From Rhodoferax ferrireducens (GTDB taxonomy: Bacteria; Pseudomonadota; Gammaproteobacteria; Burkholderiales; Burkholderiaceae_C): 64,000 nt of DNA. Below are positions 42,344-49,949 of this stretch, piece by piece. The translations under genes and the position numbers were made by a program. Below the pieces are notes generated by a model that worked only from the letters and a program-made list of their open reading frames with translations, was not told the DNA's origin and searched no databases. The DNA lies in contig NZ_QEII01000315.1 of assembly GCF_003347515.1 (NCBI RefSeq), positions 209,916 to 273,915 on the forward strand. Direction: 5' to 3'. Each line of letters opens with the position of its first letter. The first letter of the stretch is position 1.

Positions 42344-43594
42344 TCACCCCACACGCTGCCAGAACCACCACACCGCCAGCAAGACCAGCAATACCGAGCC
42401 GCCGCGTACCACCACGCCGGGATACCAGCGTCGGCCGACCAGCGCTTGCGAAAGCAGCACCCAGCCACTGACGGCCAGCAGTTGCCCGGCTTCCACGCCC
42501 ACATTAAATCCGGCCAGCGCCCAGGGCAGCAGGCCGGTGGGCGCGGCGGCCTCCAGCAGCAGGCCGGCAAAGCCGTAGCCATGTACCAGGCCAAACAACA
42601 GGGCCAGCACATCGGTGCGTAGCCACGGCAGCGGGCGCAAATTCAGCAGCGCGGTAACGGCAATCGACAAGGCGATCGCTGGCTCCACCCAGCGCGGTGA
42701 CGCCTGCGTCCAGCCGAAAGTGGCCAGCATCAAGGTAATGGAGTGGCCGATCGTGAAGGCCGTCACCGTGCGCAGCAAAACCCACCAGACGCTGGCCGCC
42801 TGGCCGCGGGCAACAGCAGCGACAGCGGGCAAGGCGCGTGGTGCTGCAGCGAACAGGCCCAGGCGCAAGGGCAGCACCAGCGCCAGCAGAAACGCGAGGT
42901 GGTCATAACCCTCCAGCAAATGGTGCACACCCAGGCTGAAGTAGTCGCGCGACACGAACCAGCGACTGGAAGACGACGCCAGCGGCCGCGCCGCCGGGTC
43001 CGGCCCGCGATAAGCGCCCGGGCTCAGGAGCAATGGTGTGGCTTGTTGCGGCGAGGTGGTGGTCAGCAGATCCTGGCCGGCAATACGGCCGGCCACCAGC
43101 AGGCGATGGCTGGCATCCTGATTCCTGAACAGGCGGTAGTGAAAAGCCAGCGTTTGCGCGACCGGGCAGCGCGCGCTCGCCACCATGCGCAGATAAACGC
43201 CGTCACTGCGCCGGTCCACGCCGTCGAGTTGCCAGGTCAGGCGACACCCGGACGCGCCGTCCGGGTCAGCGGTTCGCAAGCCCGCAGGCAGTTCGGTATT
43301 CGCGGCCTCGTTGAGCAGCTCCTCCACCAAGGGCCGGGCAGCTTTTGTTTCGCCCCAGGTCACCTTGCCATCGGCATTGGCATCGATAGGCAACAGCAAG
43401 TCGAGGTCCTTGATCGCCACCGCCAGCAAAAACCGATAGTCGCGCAACGCGGCGCCGCCGCTCCCCACAGCCGGTCCCGCCGGGTTGACCTGCTGGACAT
43501 CGAGATAAGCATCGCTGCCTTTGTGCGCCAGCGCCGATCCACTGCCCAGCGCCAGCAGGCAGGAAATAAACAGCAGGAATTTTCTCGCGCCCAT
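42344..43594 (-). CDS. HupE/UreJ-type multi-pass membrane protein with periplasmic N-terminal domain
   Basis: 416 residues from ATG 43594, which overlaps the TPR-gene stop by 4 nt. It has a signal peptide (FLLFISCLLALGSGSALAHKG) and an about 200-residue periplasmic domain with an EF-hand-like DANADGKVTWGE. The C-terminal half has six or seven membrane segments containing GVHHLLEGYDHLAFLLALVLPLRL, the His/Asp motif of HupE/UreJ proteins, plus VHGYGFAGLLLE and GFNVGVEAGQLL. HupE members take up nickel, but gene overlap and the promoter map tie this one to the DUF4331 operon and not to hox. Confidence 0.85.
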   Translation of the reverse strand: MGARKFLLFISCLLALGSGSALAHKGSDAYLDVQQVNPAGPAVGSGGAALRDYRFLLAVAIKDLDLLLPIDANADGKVTWGETKAARPLVEELLNEAANTELPAGLRTADPDGASGCRLTWQLDGVDRRSDGVYLRMVASARCPVAQTLAFHYRLFRNQDASHRLLVAGRIAGQDLLTTTSPQQATPLLLSPGAYRGPDPAARPLASSSSRWFVSRDYFSLGVHHLLEGYDHLAFLLALVLPLRLGLFAAAPRALPAVAAVARGQAASVWWVLLRTVTAFTIGHSITLMLATFGWTQASPRWVEPAIALSIAVTALLNLRPLPWLRTDVLALLFGLVHGYGFAGLLLEAAAPTGLLPWALAGFNVGVEAGQLLAVSGWVLLSQALVGRRWYPGVVVRGGSVLLVLLAVWWFWQRVG

Positions 43595-44781
43595 CACTTG
43601 GCCCTCCTGGCGACGGGCGGCGAGCTCGCTGGCCGGGCTGGGGAGAGGCGAACATCCTGCAATCCAGCGGCGCGGATAGCGTGCTCGAACTCGGCCAGGG
43701 CCGCAAGGTCTTGGGCGCGGCGCGCGCTTTGCAGCGCCACCCACCAGTCCAGCGGCTCGCGCTGCAACAGCAGATTGTCCCGTGCCAGGGTCAGCGCGCG
43801 CGGCGCGTCATCGTCCAGCCACAGGGCGGCCAGGGCCAACTCACGGCCATGCAGGGCCGGGTCGTCGCCCCGACGTTCAAGCTCGGCAACGCGCGCCTGC
43901 AGCAGGGTACGCGCGCCGTTCCAGCGCGCGTCGCCCAGTCGGCGCCAGGCAGCAGCCCGGCGCAAGACCACGGCATCCGTCTCCGGCAAGGTCGCCAAAA
44001 CCTGCAGGGCGTCGGACGCTTGGCCGCCGCGCAGCAGCAGATCGCTGTAGGCGATAGCGGTGTAGAGGTCGGCCTCCAGCGCGAGGCTGCGTAGGTACGT
44101 GTCTGCGGCGACACGGTCACGGCCCGCACGTTCCTGGCTTTCGGCCAGCAAGGACAACAACCAGCTGCGTCGGCTGGTGTCCGCGGTTTGCGCGATCAGC
44201 GCCTGCAGGCCCTGCACCGCAAGCCGGTGCTGCCCTTGCAATGACTGTGTTTCCAGCCGGCATGCTGCGGCATACAAGGCCTGCCCGGCGCGTGCCACAG
44301 CGTCGCAGGCCGCCAGGGCCTCGGCGTAACGCGCCGAGAGCCGCTCCAGCGCCGCCAGATTGAGCCAGCCTTGGGCGTGGCCGGGGGCACGCGCCAAGGC
44401 GGTGACAAGGACTTTGCGCGAGGCCTCAAATTCATGCCGCCCCTGCTGCACCGTGGCTTGCAGGACCGCCAAATCCACCGGCGCGTCCGGGCTATCCCAC
44501 CAGCGCGCCAGCACCGCCTGTGCGCGCCCCCAATAACGCGTGTCGCCGGTCTGCCTGGCCACGGCGATGTCCTCGCGCGCCTGCCGCGCCAGCGTCGCAG
44601 GGTCTGCCCGCTGGGGGGCCGCCGCCGCCCGTGGCGGACGACTGCGCGTGACAGCCGGCAGCACCTCCAGCACCTCGTCATCCTGCATAGGCTGCAGCGC
44701 CGTCACCGCCAGCACGCTCGAATGCGCGAGGAGCGCCAGGACGGGGACCAGCCATTGGCAGAAGCGGGACACGCTTGACAT
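43594..44781 (-). CDS. Exported TPR-repeat protein
   Basis: 395 residues. The N-terminal signal peptide (WLVPVLALLAHSSVLA) is followed by LQPMQDDEVLEVLPAV and a Pro/Arg/Ala linker, then an array of TPR-like helical pairs (e.g. GWLNLAALERLSARYAEALAACDAV and ADLYTAIAYSDLLLRGGQASDALQVLATL). A periplasmic scaffold role is likely. It overlaps the HupE-like gene and begins 3 nt after the small lipoprotein, so it belongs to the operon that starts at the DUF4331 gene. No closer family recognised. Confidence 0.8.
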   Translation of the reverse strand: MSSVSRFCQWLVPVLALLAHSSVLAVTALQPMQDDEVLEVLPAVTRSRPPRAAAAPQRADPATLARQAREDIAVARQTGDTRYWGRAQAVLARWWDSPDAPVDLAVLQATVQQGRHEFEASRKVLVTALARAPGHAQGWLNLAALERLSARYAEALAACDAVARAGQALYAAACRLETQSLQGQHRLAVQGLQALIAQTADTSRRSWLLSLLAESQERAGRDRVAADTYLRSLALEADLYTAIAYSDLLLRGGQASDALQVLATLPETDAVVLRRAAAWRRLGDARWNGARTLLQARVAELERRGDDPALHGRELALAALWLDDDAPRALTLARDNLLLQREPLDWWVALQSARRAQDLAALAEFEHAIRAAGLQDVRLSPARPASSPPVARRAK

Positions 44782-44784
44782 GGT

Positions 44785-45036
44785 TCAAAGCGCCACGGGA
44801 TCCGCCGTGTCATCGACCGCCAGTGTGATGGCGTCAAGGTCATGCGGGTCGCTGTTTTCGCTCTCGCTGGCAATCATGTTTTTGATGAAGTCGATCGACT
44901 GCAGGGTGCTGGGCCCGCTTGGCGCCGGCGGGTCAGCGGCCACGACGTCTGCCCCGTCTCCGCCGCCACCACAACCGGCGACGAATACGGCAGCCGCCAC
45001 GGCGCTCAGCAGCAGTCTTGAATTGAGTTGTCTCAT
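44785..45036 (-). CDS. Small lipoprotein
   Basis: 83 residues. Signal peptide LLLSAVAAAVFVAGC with the lipobox VAGC, then a poly-Gly spacer, an Ala/Pro stretch and an acidic tail (ESENSDPHDLDAITLAVDDTADPVAL). Lipid anchoring at the Cys is expected. No family recognised. It lies 22 nt after the DUF4331 gene and 3 nt before the TPR gene. Confidence 0.8.
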   Translation of the reverse strand: MRQLNSRLLLSAVAAAVFVAGCGGGGDGADVVAADPPAPSGPSTLQSIDFIKNMIASESENSDPHDLDAITLAVDDTADPVAL

Positions 45037-45058
45037 GATGTCTCCTTCGTTATGACGT

Positions 45059-46645
45059 TCAGTCGGAGCCGGAATTCGGCGTATTCAGGTACGGGAATGC
45101 AGGCAGGAAAGGAACTGTGGCCTGGTCCACGCCGTCGTGGATATTGGCCGCGCTCGCGCCCAGCGGCACGCTGGAGGGCTTGCAGGCCGAGGTGAGGCTC
45201 GGAACGCCTGGCACGCTGTTGAGCTTCAGCGCGTCGGTGTCGCCATTGATCACGCACAAGCCGCCAAGCATGGCCACCAGCGCGATATCCACGACGTCAT
45301 CCTTGGGCCGGCGCCCGTTCGGAAAGCCGGCATTGTCGGTGCCGCCCGCCAGCGCGTTGCCGGCCACACCGAGCCGGTTCTGGCTGGCGAATGGCACGGG
45401 CGCAATCGCCGTGTTCAAACGCAGCATCTCGGACGGCTTGGGGTTTGTCGCCGGCTTGTTGACCCCGGTGATGCCCGTCAGGAAGACGGTCGCCAGATCG
45501 GTACGGGGCAGATTGGTGGGGGCCACGGTAGCGCCCAGCACCAGGCCCAGCAGGGCCGGCAGAGTCGGGTTGGTGACATAACTCAAAAACTGCGCGTCGT
45601 CCTTCGGGCTGGAGGCGTTGAATTTGTCTTTGTCGGGCAGACCTATCACCACCTCGTTGACCAACGGGTTGCCCAGGCGCGAGACTTGCACCCAGGCTCC
45701 ACCGACTTTTTCAGCCTTGTCGTTGCCGGAGCCCGGTTTGCCATCAAGCAAACGCCCCTGGCGCAAACTGCCGGTGGTCCAGCCACCGATGACCGGCTCA
45801 GCACCGGCAGTCAGGCAGTCTTTGTGCACTTCCAGCGCCAGCGTGGTGACGTTGGTTTTTTGCACCTCGTGCTGGCCGCCCCGGCCGACCGCATCTTTGT
45901 TGGCCGGGTCGAGCAGGAAGGCTGCGGGCGCGTTGACCAGGTCAAAAATAGTGCCCAGGTTGACGGCAAAACCTTCCTGGCGCTGCCCCACAAACACCCG
46001 GCCCTGGTCTTTGCCGGCCGGACAGCCGGGTATCGTGACCGTGTGAATATGCTTGGCGGCATAACTGGGGTAGTCCGCAATCGTCTTCGATCCGATGTTG
46101 TCAACCGGCTTTTCAAAGGTCGCGCCGCCACCGGTCTTCATGACCGCACCTGAAGAGCCTCGGCGCCGGTCACTGCGCATGACGTTGACGGTATAGGTTT
46201 CGTTGACATTCAGGTTGGCATCATTGAGGGTGCTGACCGCGCCGGCCTGGATCAGCGGAATCGGAACACTGGCCGAACCAATGCCCAGGGGGATGGACTT
46301 GAGCGCATTCTTGAAGCGGAACTGGAAGCTGATGTCTTCCTTGGCGTCGCCGTTGTTGTCGATATGGATTTCGTACAAGGCGTTGGGGTCCAGCGAGAAA
46401 TAATTGGGCCCGCCATAAGCGTTCTGCAGCGGCTGGTAGTTGGCCAGCAAGGTGACGTAGTCGGCGCGCCCGCCAGTGCCGTTGGCCGCGATGCCTTCAT
46501 AACTTCGGAACATGTAGAAATCCGTGCCATCGACCTTGGGGCTGGTGGTGATGAACGGTGCTTCGCGGTGGCTGGACGCCATGGCGCTGCCCGCCGCGAC
46601 GACCAAGAGGCAAGCCTTGGTCATGTGAGTCAGTTTCATTGTCAT
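45059..46645 (-). CDS. DUF4331 family exported protein
   Basis: 528 residues from the ATG at 46645 with GGAG 7 nt upstream. Signal peptide KACLLVVAAGSAMASS, then the DUF4331 opening HREAPFITTSPKVDGTDFYMFRSYE. Further blocks: YFSLDPNALYEIHIDNNGDAKEDISFQFRFKN, GQRQEGFAVNLGTIFDLVN and the C-terminal PKDDVVDIALVAMLGG. The family has no settled function. First gene of its operon, placed after a copy of the ECF promoter motif. Confidence 0.9.
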   Translation of the reverse strand: MTMKLTHMTKACLLVVAAGSAMASSHREAPFITTSPKVDGTDFYMFRSYEGIAANGTGGRADYVTLLANYQPLQNAYGGPNYFSLDPNALYEIHIDNNGDAKEDISFQFRFKNALKSIPLGIGSASVPIPLIQAGAVSTLNDANLNVNETYTVNVMRSDRRRGSSGAVMKTGGGATFEKPVDNIGSKTIADYPSYAAKHIHTVTIPGCPAGKDQGRVFVGQRQEGFAVNLGTIFDLVNAPAAFLLDPANKDAVGRGGQHEVQKTNVTTLALEVHKDCLTAGAEPVIGGWTTGSLRQGRLLDGKPGSGNDKAEKVGGAWVQVSRLGNPLVNEVVIGLPDKDKFNASSPKDDAQFLSYVTNPTLPALLGLVLGATVAPTNLPRTDLATVFLTGITGVNKPATNPKPSEMLRLNTAIAPVPFASQNRLGVAGNALAGGTDNAGFPNGRRPKDDVVDIALVAMLGGLCVINGDTDALKLNSVPGVPSLTSACKPSSVPLGASAANIHDGVDQATVPFLPAFPYLNTPNSGSD

Positions 46646-46685
46646 GATGATTCTCCAGGTTAGGTTGCAGCGCTTGCTGCTTGCG

Positions 46686-46715
46686 TAATACGCGGTCGGT
46701 TTTGAAATGGATTCA
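46686..46715 (-). promoter_or_regulatory. ECF-type promoter of the DUF4331 operon
   Basis: Minus strand: TGAATCC (46709-46715), 16-nt spacer, CGTATTA (46686-46692). The predicted leader is about 34 nt. The -35 block is identical and the -10 block differs at one position from the other two promoters in the cluster. Confidence 0.75.
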
Positions 46716-46718
46716 AAA

Positions 46719-47267
46719 TCACAACGCACGCCAGAAGATGTAGTCGGCCGTGTATTTCACGGTCTGTTTCTGATCCAGCGTGGCGACGTCGCAAGGTGAT
46801 GCGGGGGCCACGCCGCCTTGTGTATTGACGCGCTGGATGTAGCTCACGCCTTGCATCGCGCCCATGCCCATGGCCGGATTGGCCTTGACCAGTTGCAGGG
46901 GAATGCGGCCCGCGCCTGCGGGTGCCACCGCCACTTGCGCGCCGCTAACCCGGGAGCCGTCCAGGCTCTCCCAGGTGGCGGGTGGTCCGTAATATTTGCC
47001 CACGCGTTTGCCACGGCGGTCATTCAGGCCGGCGTCAGGCCCGACAAACACCCATTCAAACTGGCCGGCCATGTCTTTTTTGACCCGGCACTGGTAGGTG
47101 ATGTCACCGCTGGCCATGGTCTGCATGGCCACGTTGTGGCCCGCCGGAACCTGGACGGCATCCGGCAGACCGGCTTGTGAAAACGGCGCCATGCTTGAGC
47201 CGCCTTGTGTCGCGCAAGCCGACAGGCCGGCAACGGCGATCAGCGCCAAAATGCTGCGATTTTTCAT
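46719..47267 (-). CDS. DUF3455 family lipoprotein
   Basis: 182 residues. Signal peptide with lipobox LSAC (ALIAVAGLSACATQ). The DUF3455 core is seen as DAVQVPAGHNVAMQTMASGDITYQCR, FEWVFVGPDAGLNDRRGKRVGKYYGPPATWES and the ending DYIFWRAL. Family function unknown. It starts 69 nt after the cytochrome gene with no ECF motif in between, so it is probably the last gene of the ferritin-like/cytochrome operon. Confidence 0.88.
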   Translation of the reverse strand: MKNRSILALIAVAGLSACATQGGSSMAPFSQAGLPDAVQVPAGHNVAMQTMASGDITYQCRVKKDMAGQFEWVFVGPDAGLNDRRGKRVGKYYGPPATWESLDGSRVSGAQVAVAPAGAGRIPLQLVKANPAMGMGAMQGVSYIQRVNTQGGVAPASPCDVATLDQKQTVKYTADYIFWRAL

Positions 47268-47336
47268 GATCAGTAACTCCTTGATAAACAGTAAAAATTC
47301 AAATCAGACTTGCACTGTGAAGAGGCCCGAGCCCGC

Positions 47337-47762
47337 TCATTTCGCGGCCTCTTTCTTTGCCCGGGCGCCCAGATAAGCAACCACATCCAGCCGGTCATCG
47401 AGCGTCTCGACGCGGTAGCCCATGGCCTGGCCGGGCACAAGCGATTCCGGGTTCTCAAGCCAGGCCAGCAACTTGTCGCGGTCCCATACATGCGAGGCCG
47501 CGCCCAGCGCTTTTGAATAACTGAAGTCCGCTGCCTTGCCCGCCACCCGGCCCAACACGCTGCCCAGGGCCGGGCCCACACGGTTGGCGTCCAGGCTGTG
47601 GCAGGCGGCGCAGCGCGATTCAAAAATCACCTGGCCCTTGGCCACCGATCCGCTCTGCGCGTGCGCCGGCATCAGCAACACGAGTGACAGTCCCCAGGCC
47701 GCTGCCAGGGCCTGGCGCGGGAGCCGCCCCATATACCCGGTCCGGTGTGGGCGCCCGTTCAT
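47337..47762 (-). CDS. Periplasmic class I cytochrome c
   Basis: 141 residues. Signal peptide ending near PAHAQ; haem-binding CAACH in SRCAACHSLDANRVGPALG; axial Met in PGQAMGYR. Total length and layout match small soluble cytochromes c. The start codon overlaps the ferritin-like gene stop by ATGA, so the two are translated together; electron exchange between them is plausible but inferred. Confidence 0.93.
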   Translation of the reverse strand: MNGRPHRTGYMGRLPRQALAAAWGLSLVLLMPAHAQSGSVAKGQVIFESRCAACHSLDANRVGPALGSVLGRVAGKAADFSYSKALGAASHVWDRDKLLAWLENPESLVPGQAMGYRVETLDDRLDVVAYLGARAKKEAAK

Positions 47763-48358
47763 CAGGCACCAAAAGTCAATGCGCCAGCGGGCAAGGGGCG
47801 CCCCAGCGCGCTGGTCAACACGGTGAAGTGCATGGTCTCGTCGGCGGCCAGGCGCGCCGCCACTTTGCTCAAGTCCTTGCTGCCAAAAGCCGGAATCACG
47901 CCCAGATAGGCATTGGTGGCGCCCAGCTCCAGGCGGGCGGCCAGGTCCAGCACATCGGCCTGGTTGCGCAGCATGTCGGCCTTCAAGGCCATGGCGTAGT
48001 CGTCCAGCTTTTTCTCGGCCACCGGCATGCCCCCCATTTTCTGGATGGTGGCGATCAAGGCGTCGCGATGGCCTTTGTGGTGGCCCTGGAACTGCAGGGC
48101 AATGTCGAGCACCGGTTTTTGCAGCAGGCCGCTGCCGGCGCCGAGCTGGTAGGCATTGATGGCTTCATGCTCCAGGCCGAGCGCCACATTGAGAATGCCG
48201 ACGTCCTTGGAGATGTCGCCACCCATGCCTTGCGCCAGCACATCTTTACCCGCCAGCAAGGCCACGGCCACGGCAGACAGCGTGCCGGTGCGGCCCATGA
48301 AGACACGGCGTGATGAAACGATGCTGGGAGCGCAGAGAGTTTGAACAACAGATTTCAT
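47762..48358 (-). CDS. Ferritin-like domain protein with Tat signal
   Basis: 198 residues. The N-terminus has SSRRVFMGRTG, a twin-arginine-type motif, followed by a hydrophobic stretch and AQ, so export in folded form is likely. The remainder is a four-helix bundle of the ferritin-like (PF13668) kind with Glu/His ligand candidates: VALGLEHEAINAYQLG, QFQGHHKGHRDALI, LELGATNAYLG and AADETMHFTVL. Iron or other metal chemistry in the periplasm is expected. First gene after the divergent ECF promoter. Confidence 0.88.
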   Translation of the reverse strand: MKSVVQTLCAPSIVSSRRVFMGRTGTLSAVAVALLAGKDVLAQGMGGDISKDVGILNVALGLEHEAINAYQLGAGSGLLQKPVLDIALQFQGHHKGHRDALIATIQKMGGMPVAEKKLDDYAMALKADMLRNQADVLDLAARLELGATNAYLGVIPAFGSKDLSKVAARLAADETMHFTVLTSALGRPLPAGALTFGA

Positions 48359-48426
48359 GGTGATTTCCTTCGAGTTGGGTTAAGGGCGGGTTGCCGCTAT
48401 CGGAAGAAATACTCATCCGACGCGCT

Positions 48427-48457
48427 GAATACGCAGGCCGGGTGCGAACTGGATTCA
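48427..48457 (-). promoter_or_regulatory. ECF-type promoter of the ferritin-like/cytochrome operon
   Basis: Minus strand: TGAATCC (48451-48457), 17-nt spacer, CGTATTC (48427-48433). The predicted leader is about 60 nt. It lies in the 195-nt gap shared with the divergent sigma gene. Confidence 0.75.
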
Positions 48458-48493
48458 AACTATCCATAAAAATTAATTGGGTATTCGCAAGGT

Positions 48494-48523
48494 TGAATCC
48501 GATTGACCCTGAAGACCGTATTC
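48494..48523 (+). promoter_or_regulatory. ECF-type autoregulatory promoter of the sigma gene
   Basis: Plus strand: TGAATCC (48494-48500), 16-nt spacer, CGTATTC (48517-48523), 30 nt before the sigma ATG. Both blocks are identical to the divergent promoter, the usual sign of sigma-factor autoregulation. Confidence 0.78.
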
Positions 48524-48553
48524 ACCGCATAACGAATCTCCGACAATCACGCC

Positions 48554-49141
48554 ATGACCCCTGCAACTCCCGATGCCGCTCCCGATGCCGAGCTGATCAG
48601 ACTCCTTGACCGTGTGGCCGAGCACGACCCGGCGGCGCTCAAGGCTTTGTATGAGCGCTGCTCGTCGAAACTTTTCGGCCTGGCCATTCGCGTGGTCAGC
48701 AACCGGGAGTGGGCCGAAGACGTGTTGCAGGAATCGTTTCTCAACATCTGGCGCTCCGCCGGTGACTACCGGGCCTCCCTGAGTCCGCCGATGGCCTGGC
48801 TGGGTCTGATCGTGCGCAGCCGCGGGCTGGATTTTTTGCGCCGCCGCGCCGCCGAGCGCAGTCACCTGACCCAAGAACTTGACGAGGTCATGGCGGACAC
48901 CCTGGCCGGGGATTCACCCTGCCCCATGGACACCGCCCAGGCCAGCGAGCAGGCCTGGGCCTTGCACCGGTGTTTGGAGCAGCTTGAGAACCGCCAGCGC
49001 GAAGTGCTCAGCCTGGCCTATGTGCGCGACCTCAGCCACGGTGAACTGGCCCGGCAACTTAAGCTGCCGCTGGGCACCGTCAAGACCTGGATCCGGCGCG
49101 GGCTGGAGCAGCTGCGCATGTGTATGGCCCGATTTGCGTGA
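48554..49141 (+). CDS. ECF RNA polymerase sigma factor
   Basis: 195 residues. Region 2: ALKALYERCSSKLFGLAIRVVSNREWAEDVLQESFLNIWRSAGDYRASLSPPMAWLGLIVRSRGLDFLRRR. Region 4: LENRQREVLSLAYVRDLSHGELARQLKLPLGTVKTWIRRGLEQLR. It is of the SigK/RskA-partnered type and distinct from the RpoE at 1.7 kb. It is followed at 10 nt by its anti-sigma gene. Three matching promoters in the cluster are the proposed regulon. Confidence 0.95.
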   Translation: MTPATPDAAPDAELIRLLDRVAEHDPAALKALYERCSSKLFGLAIRVVSNREWAEDVLQESFLNIWRSAGDYRASLSPPMAWLGLIVRSRGLDFLRRRAAERSHLTQELDEVMADTLAGDSPCPMDTAQASEQAWALHRCLEQLENRQREVLSLAYVRDLSHGELARQLKLPLGTVKTWIRRGLEQLRMCMARFA

Positions 49142-49151
49142 GGACCCACTT

Positions 49152-49949
49152 TTGAACCTGATCAACAAGCCCGAGTTGCTGGACCGCCTGGCCAGCAGCT
49201 ATGCACTGGGCACCTTGCGGGGTGGCGCACGGCGCCGGTTTGAGGCACTGGCGCGCGAGCAAGCCCCGCTGCGGGCGGCCGCGCTGGTGTGGCAAACCCG
49301 CCTGGCCAGCATGAATGAACTCCAGCCGCAATCAGCGCCCAGCCCGGCGGTGTGGACGCGCATCGACAACCTGCTGCGAGGCCAGCTGGATGCGCAAACC
49401 ATGCAGGCCGCACGGCAGGCTTCCACGCGGGAAACGACCAGCGCCCGTGCCGGCCCGGGCGGCTGGCTGCGCAGCCTCAGCTTGTGGCGCGGTGTGGCGG
49501 CCGCAGGCGCGCTGGCGACCGTGCTGGCCGTGGTGACTGGCCTGAATCTGCGTGAGCAGCTGGGTGGCGAGATTCAGCAGCTGCAAGCCAGGCTGCAAAG
49601 CACACCGCAAATTGACTACGTTGCCGTGCTGGCCGACGACAAGTCCGCCGCGTCCATGCTGGTCACGTTCGACCCGAAAAACAACAAGCTCACCCTGCAG
49701 CGCGTGGGCAGCTTCCAGGAGCCAGTCGACCGGTCTCTGCAGCTGTGGGCCTTGCCGCCGACAGGCGGACCCAAATCGCTGGGTGTGTTGGGTAGCGACA
49801 AGGTATTGCGCCTGACCGCCGCTGAAGGCGATGTGCGTGAAGTGCCCACGCTGGCCATCAGCCTGGAGCCCAAGGGCGGCGTGCCCAGTGCGGGCGGCCC
49901 CACCGGGCCGGTGCTATTCAAGGGCGCGCTGATTCAAACCGTGCTATGA
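49152..49949 (+). CDS. RskA-like transmembrane anti-sigma factor
   Basis: 265 residues. The start is a TTG at 49152 (NLINKPELLDRLASSYALGTLRGGARRRFE), with GAGG 8 nt upstream; the nearest ATG-initiated longer frame runs through the sigma gene and is not real. The N-terminal helix bundle (ALGTLRGGARRRFEALA) is typical of RskA-type anti-sigma domains and lacks the zinc His/Cys motif. One membrane segment (LWRGVAAAGALATVLAVVTGL) leads to a periplasmic RskA C-terminal domain (LADDKSAASMLVTFDPKNNKLTLQRVG). Its stop overlaps the DUF3616 gene. Confidence 0.9.
   Translation: MNLINKPELLDRLASSYALGTLRGGARRRFEALAREQAPLRAAALVWQTRLASMNELQPQSAPSPAVWTRIDNLLRGQLDAQTMQAARQASTRETTSARAGPGGWLRSLSLWRGVAAAGALATVLAVVTGLNLREQLGGEIQQLQARLQSTPQIDYVAVLADDKSAASMLVTFDPKNNKLTLQRVGSFQEPVDRSLQLWALPPTGGPKSLGVLGSDKVLRLTAAEGDVREVPTLAISLEPKGGVPSAGGPTGPVLFKGALIQTVL

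Noticed and set aside
48879..49151. Extended N-terminus of the anti-sigma gene starting at ATG 48879.
   Set aside because: It overlaps most of sigma region 4 in another frame and encodes nothing like an anti-sigma domain; the TTG at 49152 has a proper ribosome-binding site.
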